Both the position numbers and the translations under genes were made by a program. A model generated the notes under the pieces. The model was given only the letters and a program-made list of their open reading frames with translations, did not search any database and was not told where the DNA came from. From contig JADLGT010000047.1 in assembly GCA_020849195.1 (NCBI GenBank), forward strand, positions 1 to 6,149: 6,149 nt of DNA. The letters are read 5' to 3'. Positions 1 through 4,813 of the stretch are shown one piece after another. How positions within the stretch are numbered: position 1 is the stretch's first letter; each line of letters starts with the position of its first letter. The stretch comes from Bacteroidia bacterium (GTDB taxonomy: Bacteria; Bacteroidota; Bacteroidia; JABDFU01).

Positions 1-2769
1 TAACACTACCAGCACTTCGCTCTCTTCAACGCCATTCATTTTAATATTTACTAAACCTCCGCTTGAAGGATTAGGATAAATAAGCGGACCGGATGAAATT
101 TTATTATTGACTGCTACAATATTAGAATACGAAAATTTGCCGTCGTAATCGGTTTGTACCAAACGATAATAAGAAGTTCCCTGAAGCGGGCTTTCGTCAA
201 CGCTGGTATAATATAATTTCGATGCGCTTGTACCGGCACCTTTAACGTTAGTTACAATTTCAAAATCGATACCATTGGCCGATCGCTCAATGGTAAAATA
301 ATCGTTATTGGTTTCGGTGGCGGTTACCCAATTCAGATCCGTTTTTCCTTGGTTAAGACGTGCGGTAAAGCTGAGTAGTTCAATGGGCAATACACCGGTG
401 GAAACACAGTTTGAAAAAATGGAAGAATACCGTGGAACTGACGGAGTACTTGCAATAGCTGTAACGCAGCCATTAAATGTTCCGGTTGCAGTCCAATTTA
501 CACCGGAAGCCAATGCTTTTGCAGCATAATATCTCCCTTCTGTTTTCGAACAAATATCATCTAGATAAACTTCTACACTATCTCCTGATGGGCACGTGCC
601 AACAACAGTTGTAGCATTTGCAGATGTAATTACAGGAGCTGCAATGGTATTATTAGCGCCATTTGTAAGACTAATTCCTCCGCTTCCGGAACTACTTGAG
701 TTACACATATATCGCAAACCCACACGATTTTCTCTTATTTTTTCTGCCTTAAAAAACAATAAATCAATCGGAAGTTTATCTAAGGCGTATGTACATACAC
801 AAAAAGTCGTTGAATTTGCAGTACCTGGACTATCCATTCCTCCTGCCGGATGTCCGGCATCGCATACATCAACTCTACTGGAATTTGCAGCAGAAATTGT
901 ACCTGAGTTATTATTTGTATTTCCGGCCACCTTAAAAGCAGCGCAGTTGCCCGAATAAGGGCCCGTAATGCCCGCGGTTCCGTTATTCAAAAAATTATTG
1001 CCTACGTTAGTTAAAGATCCTGAACCCATGTAGTACGGAATTGATCCGCTTAACGTAAAGTCTCTGCTGCAATCAATAATGTTGTTATTGGTAATACTGC
1101 CACCACTCCCATTTGCGGTAAAATCGCGACAGTTTATACGATCATTATTAATAATCACAAAACCAGAGCCTCCATTAATTGTGAAATCTTGAGTAACATT
1201 AATCTTTCCGTAATTGGTTATTGTTCCTCCCCCTGTACCATTTAACAGAATATTATTTACATTAAAAATACCGGTGCTGTAATTGTTTAAAATTATAACA
1301 CCATTGGTGTTAGAATTGTAAGTTCCGCCAATAGTAATAGTTCCGTAATTGTTTATTGTTAGCCTTCCGTTTCCTGTAAGTTTAAAATCACCTGTGGTGC
1401 TAATTGTACCATAATTATTAAATGTATAATTTCCAGCCCCGTTAATGTTCAAGCTATTAATGGTAATGCTTCCCGTTGAATAAATATTGAATACAGCTCC
1501 TCCTCCTCCAATTGTCCAACCAGTTGAGTTATTGATCGATCCATAAACATATATTTGTGACCCGGCTGTTGGGTCGGCAGCGAACTTTCCGGTCCAACTG
1601 CCTTTAACGGATCCTGCGCAAACATCGTTAATGCGAAAGGCAGACGCTGCGTCATTCATAGTCACATTTCCGATCAGTATGTTGTCGTTAGCAACGTACT
1701 TTGTTTCGCCACCTATTGTTACGGCTCCGGCACCGAAAACGGAGGTGCCTGTTATTGAACATTTGCTGCTATTAACGGTTAAAGTGGTAGTAGTTGAATA
1801 AACGAAACAAAGCGTGGTATTATCATAAACCCTTGCTCTATAATAGTAGGTGCCTTCAAAAGCTATAGGCGAGGTAGTATAGGGCGTGCCCGTACCTCCT
1901 GAAATATCAGTGAATGTTACATTATCTGTAGAGGATTGCCACTGCACAGTTGTTCCGGAAGAAGTGTGTCCAGACAAGTTCAACTGGGCTGCGTCGCCCT
2001 CGTTTATGGGAGTTGTTGTTAAGCTTGCCGTACCCCCTGCTGCAGGAGGCGTACAATTAAATATAGGAACGCATACTGCCGCCCACTTATCTGACCCCGC
2101 CGCATATGTCCATTGCATAGTTTGCGAAGCGCCGCTGCCTGGAAGCGTTGAGGTAGCTCCCGAAGTAAATCCTGCTGTTTGTGTGCGATTCCATCTTTGA
2201 GTTTGTGCCCCTCCAACGGTTGCAGCTTTTGTAAGTGTAGCAACCGCATCCACTATCAGGTCGTTTGCAGTTGGGAAAGTGCTCGAAGTGTTAACACCTG
2301 TTGGGCTTCCTGCGTTTGCGGCAGCAGCAACAAATGTTCCAAAAGTTCCCGACTGATTAACATTGTAAAAAGTTATCGATCCGCCTATGAGATTTTTAGA
2401 AGCACTATGTGTTATCGTAACGTTGTTGGTGCCACTTGCAGGGTTCATTAAATACCAAATTTCCGCATCTATGTTAGTGCCTTGTTGCTTAGCTTTTCCT
2501 AAGGTTAAAGCCGTTCCTCCATAGGTGATTCCTGAAACAGTATTACTGCCATCAGCTTGCACAGTTACAATCAACAATCTGTTATTTTGAGAACTTGTTG
2601 TGGTGTGGCTCCATGAGAGCGTTGTAGAAGCAGCGGCTGTTTGTGCAGAGGAAACCGCATCAACAGTAACCTGAGCTTTCAAAATTTGTGTTACACTAAT
2701 ACAAAAACAGAAAATGAAAAAAGTAAAACTTTTACAAAGTCTCCATCCGCTATTTAAAGACCCTTTCAT
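1..2769 (-). CDS. Large secreted multidomain surface protein with T9SS C-terminal sorting domain (3' end off window)
   Basis: The frame is open for 923 codons from ATG at 2769 to the left edge, with no stop. Residues 1-32 form a signal peptide (basic start, hydrophobic FTFFIFCFCISV, likely cleavage near A32/Q33). Residues 33-238 are a beta-rich domain with motifs TLSWSHTTT, NNRLLIV and GITYGGTALT, common in secreted bacterial proteins and without a defined function. About 239-337 is an Ig/PKD-like domain (VQWQSSTDN, GTYYYRARV). About 445-580 is a solenoid of Asn/Gly-rich repeats. LPIDLL at 666-671 begins a module that breaks off after R686. Residues 687-793 resemble the end of a right-handed beta-helix protein (GANNTIAAPVI, SVEVYLDD, YSSIFSNC). 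LPIELLSFTA at 794-803 begins a full module (TETNNDYFTIERSANG), then YPNP at 898-901 opens the sorting domain. By family knowledge such proteins cross the outer membrane through the T9SS and become cell-surface attached or released. No enzymatic motif was recognised, so an adhesin or structural role is inference. The real C-terminus should lie about 50 residues further on. Confidence 0.88.
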   Translation of the reverse strand, partial: MKGSLNSGWRLCKSFTFFIFCFCISVTQILKAQVTVDAVSSAQTAAASTTLSWSHTTTSSQNNRLLIVTVQADGSNTVSGITYGGTALTLGKAKQQGTNIDAEIWYLMNPASGTNNVTITHSASKNLIGGSITFYNVNQSGTFGTFVAAAANAGSPTGVNTSSTFPTANDLIVDAVATLTKAATVGGAQTQRWNRTQTAGFTSGATSTLPGSGASQTMQWTYAAGSDKWAAVCVPIFNCTPPAAGGTASLTTTPINEGDAAQLNLSGHTSSGTTVQWQSSTDNVTFTDISGGTGTPYTTSPIAFEGTYYYRARVYDNTTLCFVYSTTTTLTVNSSKCSITGTSVFGAGAVTIGGETKYVANDNILIGNVTMNDAASAFRINDVCAGSVKGSWTGKFAADPTAGSQIYVYGSINNSTGWTIGGGGAVFNIYSTGSITINSLNINGAGNYTFNNYGTISTTGDFKLTGNGRLTINNYGTITIGGTYNSNTNGVIILNNYSTGIFNVNNILLNGTGGGTITNYGKINVTQDFTINGGSGFVIINNDRINCRDFTANGSGGSITNNNIIDCSRDFTLSGSIPYYMGSGSLTNVGNNFLNNGTAGITGPYSGNCAAFKVAGNTNNNSGTISAANSSRVDVCDAGHPAGGMDSPGTANSTTFCVCTYALDKLPIDLLFFKAEKIRENRVGLRYMCNSSSSGSGGISLTNGANNTIAAPVITSANATTVVGTCPSGDSVEVYLDDICSKTEGRYYAAKALASGVNWTATGTFNGCVTAIASTPSVPRYSSIFSNCVSTGVLPIELLSFTARLNQGKTDLNWVTATETNNDYFTIERSANGIDFEIVTNVKGAGTSASKLYYTSVDESPLQGTSYYRLVQTDYDGKFSYSNIVAVNNKISSGPLIYPNPSSGGLVNIKMNGVEESEVLVVL
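391..711 (-). other. Foreign-looking insert between two LPI[D/E]LL modules of the secreted protein
   Basis: These 107 codons (residues 687-793 of the large secreted protein) interrupt the usual module order. Before them the chain reads LPIDLLFFKAEKIRENRVGL, the start of the module that normally continues into a TxTETNNDYFxxERS-like stretch. Instead it switches at R686/Y687 to YMCNSSSSGSGGISLTNGAN, which looks like the last coils of a parallel beta-helix protein, followed by its usual Ig-like cap (APVITSANATTV, VEVYLDD, NWTATGTF). A second, complete LPIELL module then follows. The frame is kept across both boundaries. The exact left boundary is a by-eye estimate from where module similarity ends. 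Confidence 0.55.
1075..1419 (-). repeat. Protein-level solenoid repeats, 22-23 residue period (NNYGTI units)
   Basis: Within the secreted protein, units beginning NNYGTI (residue 451), NNYGTI (473), NNYSTG (495), TNYGKI (518), NNDRIN (541) and TNNNII (560) recur every 22, 22, 23, 23 and 19 residues. Each unit continues with a GDFKLTGNG- or QDFTINGGS-like strand. A period near 22 with stacked Asn, Thr and Ile/Val is what parallel beta-helix or beta-solenoid coils show. The DNA has diverged between units, so this is a protein repeat and not a recent tandem DNA duplication. The fold is inferred from the periodicity only. Confidence 0.6.
2602..2671 (-). repeat. Direct repeat copy A (5' coding segment of the large secreted gene)
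   Basis: This 70-bp block matches 4550-4619 in the same orientation. The match starts with an identical ggtgtggctccatg and ends with a 31-bp stretch with one mismatch (2641-2671 against 4589-4619). The middle is diverged but has the same length. It encodes VTVDAVSSAQ to LSWSHTT just after the signal peptide, so the similarity reflects paralogous coding sequence. Confidence 0.8.
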
Positions 2770-2804
2770 AACACCAATATTGTAGTATTTATCCATCTTT
2801 GGGG

Positions 2805-2812
2805 CAAATTTA
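2805..2812 (-). promoter_or_regulatory. Candidate Bacteroidetes -7 box for the secreted protein gene
   Basis: On the minus strand TAAATTTG matches the Bacteroidetes -7 consensus TAnnTTTG. It lies 35 bp upstream of the ATG at 2769, which would give a leader of about 30 nt. No TTTG was found at the expected 19-21 bp upstream distance, and AT-rich DNA produces such boxes by chance, so the call is tentative. Confidence 0.35.
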
Positions 2813-2875
2813 GTATTTATACCTTTTTAATGCCACTAGGGTTACATTAAAAGTGAAAAAAAACAGGGAATTTAA

Positions 2876-2885
2876 GGGGGGGGGG
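2876..2885. repeat. Homopolymer of ten G
   Basis: Ten consecutive G on the plus strand lie in an otherwise AT-rich spacer, 107 bp upstream of the secreted protein start and about 64 bp upstream of its candidate -7 box. Tracts of this length can slip during replication. Read or assembly error is equally possible at such a run. Confidence 0.9.
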
Positions 2886-2986
2886 CTAATCCATTGATTA
2901 AGAGCAGCTTAAAAAAGTGTTTTAATCAGAGCATGTTTAAATTTTATTTCAAATGTGCGTTATACGCCTTTTTGATTTCTGCTTGA

Positions 2987-3003
2987 CCTGCCCGACGGGC
3001 AGG
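2987..3003. repeat. GC-rich palindrome CCTGCCCGACGGGCAGG
   Basis: The arms CCTGCCCG and CGGGCAGG are perfect 8-bp complements around a single A, in AT-rich surroundings. Short GC-rich palindromes of this kind occur as dispersed intergenic elements in some Bacteroidetes genomes. It could also form a terminator-like hairpin, with TTTTTT following at 3015-3020 on the plus strand, but no plus-strand gene ends upstream of it. A dispersed repeat is therefore the better reading. Confidence 0.6.
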
Positions 3004-3104
3004 CTTCGTTACTATTTTTTAATATGGCTGCTCTGTTATATCCTGCAAAAAGTGTGTTTCCTGGCTCAAAAAAACCAAGAAATTTTAAGTTAATCAAAAT
3101 AAAT

Positions 3105-3145
3105 AATTTGTCGTGTTAATTCGACAAATTTAATTATATTTGTCG
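3105..3145 (+). promoter_or_regulatory. Promoter and operator-like array of three ATTTGTCG half-sites before the ATPase gene
   Basis: ATTTGTCG at 3106-3113, its reverse complement at 3122-3129 and ATTTGTCG again at 3138-3145 start exactly 16 bp apart and alternate in orientation. The first two form a 9-bp-arm inverted repeat (3105-3113 with 3122-3130). The third overlaps TATATTTG (3135-3142), which matches the Bacteroidetes -7 box TAnnTTTG. A TTTG at 3107-3110 is a possible -33 element, though the 24-bp gap is longer than the usual 19-21. Transcription would begin near 3149. The overlap of repeat and promoter suggests an operator; the binding protein is unknown. Confidence 0.6.
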
Positions 3146-3163
3146 TATACAGATAGACAGCCT

Positions 3164-4303
3164 ATGCAGCCGTACAACTACAATCGCTTTGTTTTTAGTA
3201 AAATGCAAAAATGGCTTTTCAAAAAAAAAGTAATAATTGTTTATGGTGCAAGGCAGGTAGGTAAAACCACCCTGGTAAGATCGCTGTTAGAAAAATATGG
3301 ACGGGATGGCCTGTATTTGAATTGCGAGCAAATGCATGTGAGGGAAATACTTCAATCAGGCAATCCGGAACACATGATATCTTATTTTGGGAAGGTACGT
3401 CTGGTAGTACTTGATGAAGCACAAAAGGTAAAAAATATTGGCCATTCGTTAAAACTATTGGTTGATACACATGCTGATATACAATTGGTGGCTACAGGCT
3501 CCAGCAGCTTTGATCTTGCCAATGAGATCACCGAACCACTTACCGGACGTAACATCAAATTAAACCTCTATACATTGTCGCTCTCCGAATTAGCTCAAAA
3601 ACACACCCGTATCCAATTAAAAGAAAAGATTGAAGGGCTATTGCGTTTTGGTATGTACCCGGGAATTGTGGATCATAGTGAAAAGGAAAAAATCACACTT
3701 TTGGATGAGCTTGCAACAGATTACCTTTATAGAGATGTTCTGATGTTCGAACGCATTAAAAACACAGATGTTCTGATGAGCCTTCTTAAAGCATTGGCTT
3801 TGCAACTTGGAAACGAAGTCTCCTTTCGTGAACTGGCAGGACTTTTAAAGCTTTCGGTAGAAACGGTGCAACGCTATATCCTTCTTCTTGAACAGTCATT
3901 TGTGATTTTCCGGCTTGGGTCTTTCAGTCGGAATCTACGCAATGAACTTGCAAGAAGTAATAAGTTTTATTTTTACGATCTGGGTATCCGCAACAGTATT
4001 ATTCAAAATTATAATACGTTAAGCAATCGTACTGATGCAGGCGCTTTATGGGAAAATTTTTGCGTTTGCGAGCGAATGAAATACAACCAACAGCAGGATA
4101 ACAAAGTGAATTATTATTTTTGGAGAACTTACCAGCAAAACGAGATTGACCTGATAGAGGAAAAGGGCGGAAAACTATTTGCAATGGAATTTAAATGGAA
4201 TGCCCATAAAAAACCTGTGGTGCCGGAATTGTTCTCTCAAACATACAAGGACAGTAGCTTTGCTGTCATTAGCTCCGCAAACTGTTTTCAATACTTGTTA
4301 TAA
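3164..4303 (+). CDS. AAA-family ATPase with DUF4143 / PD-(D/E)XK-like C-terminal domain
   Basis: The protein has 379 residues from the ATG at 3164. Walker A is GARQVGKTT (28-36, lysine 34), Walker B is LVVLDEA (D84, E85), a sensor-1-like ATGSSS starts near 110, and the TGR of LTGRNIKL (R129) is the usual family motif. A winged-helix-like segment spans about 220-257 (SFRELAGLLKLSVETVQRYI). The family signature KFYFYDLGIRN and GALWENF follows. The C-terminus has EID (D329) and EFK (E342, K344), the D...ExK pattern of PD-(D/E)XK nuclease folds. Length and domain order fit the family, which is abundant in Bacteroidetes and archaea and whose cellular role is not established. A TTG start at 3140 is in frame and would add eight residues, but it lies inside the -7 box, so the ATG is preferred. 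The gene stands alone, divergent from the large secreted gene and convergent with the remnant at 4313-4714. Confidence 0.88.
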   Translation: MQPYNYNRFVFSKMQKWLFKKKVIIVYGARQVGKTTLVRSLLEKYGRDGLYLNCEQMHVREILQSGNPEHMISYFGKVRLVVLDEAQKVKNIGHSLKLLVDTHADIQLVATGSSSFDLANEITEPLTGRNIKLNLYTLSLSELAQKHTRIQLKEKIEGLLRFGMYPGIVDHSEKEKITLLDELATDYLYRDVLMFERIKNTDVLMSLLKALALQLGNEVSFRELAGLLKLSVETVQRYILLLEQSFVIFRLGSFSRNLRNELARSNKFYFYDLGIRNSIIQNYNTLSNRTDAGALWENFCVCERMKYNQQQDNKVNYYFWRTYQQNEIDLIEEKGGKLFAMEFKWNAHKKPVVPELFSQTYKDSSFAVISSANCFQYLL

Positions 4304-4312
4304 CCCACGCCA

Positions 4313-4714
4313 TCAAAAATTGAAACACTCATACTGTACTGTTAACATACCCGCCATCCACCAATAAGTGATGTCCCGTTGCGGCCGCAACAGCCAACTC
4401 ATCGCATAAATTATTTTCGGGGTTGTCGGCATGGCCTTCTCCTTGTTAGTAAGCGCTTGTCCGTTATATGTTACTGATGAGGCCAAATTATTTGAACCAT
4501 GTGTTGAAATGGAAACTACTAATACAGTGTTATTATAACTTGTGGTAGTGGTGTGGCTCCATGTAAGAGTAGTTACAGCACCCACCGATTGTGCAGAAGA
4601 AACCGCATCAACAGTAACCGTTTGCGCATATACAACATTAAGTCCCGCACACATTAATATCATTAACAAATGCCGCACCCTTAATTGCCAAAAGGGGTAT
4701 AATTTAGTGTTCAT
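4313..4714 (-). CDS. Truncated paralogue of the secreted protein, fused out of frame to an RNase HI tail
   Basis: The frame encodes 133 residues. Residues 1-30 are a signal peptide (HLLMILMCAGLNVVYA, likely cleaved before Q31). Residues 31 to about 92 match the start of the large secreted protein in this window: VTVDAVSSAQ is identical, then LTWSHTTTTSYNN and SVTYNGQALT align with LSWSHTTTSSQNN and GITYGGTALT. After about residue 93 the similarity stops. The remaining 40 codons read MPTTPKIIYAMSWLLRPQRD, which is the RNase HI 3' end in the wrong frame. The N-terminal domain is therefore cut to about a third and the tail is nonsense, so this is probably a pseudogene, even if still expressed and exported. 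It lies 99 bp downstream of polA on the same strand. Confidence 0.7.
   Translation of the reverse strand: MNTKLYPFWQLRVRHLLMILMCAGLNVVYAQTVTVDAVSSAQSVGAVTTLTWSHTTTTSYNNTVLVVSISTHGSNNLASSVTYNGQALTNKEKAMPTTPKIIYAMSWLLRPQRDITYWWMAGMLTVQYECFNF
4329..4439 (-). pseudogene. rnhA: 3'-terminal remnant of a ribonuclease HI gene
   Basis: In the frame offset from the overlapping 133-codon frame, codons from 4436 to the TGA at 4329-4331 read GHADNPENNLCDELAVAAAT and then GHHLLVDGGYVNSTV. This matches the C-terminus of RNase HI, whose E. coli form reads KGHAGHPENERCDELA. The equivalents of His124 and Asp134 are present. The first roughly 120 residues, including the catalytic Asp10, Glu48 and Asp70 equivalents, are missing. 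Upstream in this frame is a stop only three codons away (TAA, then Q-G-E). With no start and no active site this cannot be a working enzyme. A short-chain dehydrogenase C-terminus was considered because of LLVDGGY, but the GHAxxPENxxCDELA motif decides for RNase HI. Confidence 0.75.
4550..4619 (-). repeat. Direct repeat copy B (5' coding segment of the truncated paralogue)
   Basis: This is the second copy of the block at 2602-2671, offset by 1948 bp and in the same orientation, with conserved ends and the same internal length. It encodes VTVDAVSSAQ to LTWSHTT of the truncated secreted protein. The ATPase gene lies between the two copies. Confidence 0.8.
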
Positions 4715-4776
4715 GACTATCCTTTTTATACTTTGTACGTATTAGATTTTATAAAGTTTCACTAATATAGGGTTTA

Positions 4777-4796
4777 CCCAAAAATATAATTTTGGG
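4777..4796. promoter_or_regulatory. Inverted repeat CCCAAAA/TTTTGGG with a candidate -7 box between polA and the remnant
   Basis: Perfect 7-bp arms (4777-4783 and 4790-4796) surround a 6-nt AT loop, 18 bp after the polA stop. It may be a weak terminator for polA, but no T-run follows on the minus strand. The same bases give TATTTTTG on the minus strand (4779-4786), a match to TAnnTTTG that could drive the gene starting at 4714 with a leader of about 58 nt. The two readings cannot be separated here. Confidence 0.35.
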
Positions 4797-4813
4797 AGGT
4801 ATTATATTAATTA

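Larger units (their letters stand above)
2770..3104. other. Non-coding spacer between divergent genes
   Basis: This stretch separates the divergently transcribed secreted gene and ATPase gene. It holds the candidate -7 box, a run of ten G, an AT-rich inverted repeat (TGATTAA 2895-2901 with TTAATCA 2922-2928) and a GC-rich palindrome. A minus-strand frame of about 50 codons without ATG ends at 2960, runs through the palindrome and reads NEACPSGRSSRNQKGV at its end. It has no recognisable start or homologue and is not called as a gene. Nothing else was seen. Confidence 0.6.

Noticed and set aside
308..958. Plus-strand reading frames at 308-529 and 596-958
   Set aside because: They lie antisense to the long open frame of the secreted protein, have no recognisable domains and read as complements of its Thr/Ala/Val-rich codons.
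1449..2451. Other frames at 1449-1655 (-), 1886-2200 (+), 2019-2249 (-) and 2179-2451 (+)
   Set aside because: All overlap the 923-codon frame in other phases and show no family motif; they are shadows.
2895..2928. AT-rich inverted repeat TGATTAA/TTAATCA as a terminator
   Set aside because: No gene ends next to it on either strand, and such short AT arms are common by chance.
2960..3113. Minus-strand frame of about 50 codons ending NQKGV
   Set aside because: It has no ATG, runs across a palindrome and the ATPase promoter, and no family was recognised; chance is a sufficient explanation.
3164..4303. ATPase as a transposase or IS-associated ATP-binding protein
   Set aside because: The winged helix, YFYDLGIRN, ALWENF and D...ExK order is that of the DUF4143 family; no terminal inverted repeats, target duplication or partner transposase were seen.
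4329..4439. Short-chain dehydrogenase C-terminus suggested by LLVDGGY
   Set aside because: The preceding GHADNPENNLCDELA is the RNase HI motif and does not fit a dehydrogenase; the DGGY end also fits RNase HI, which has DTGY in E. coli.
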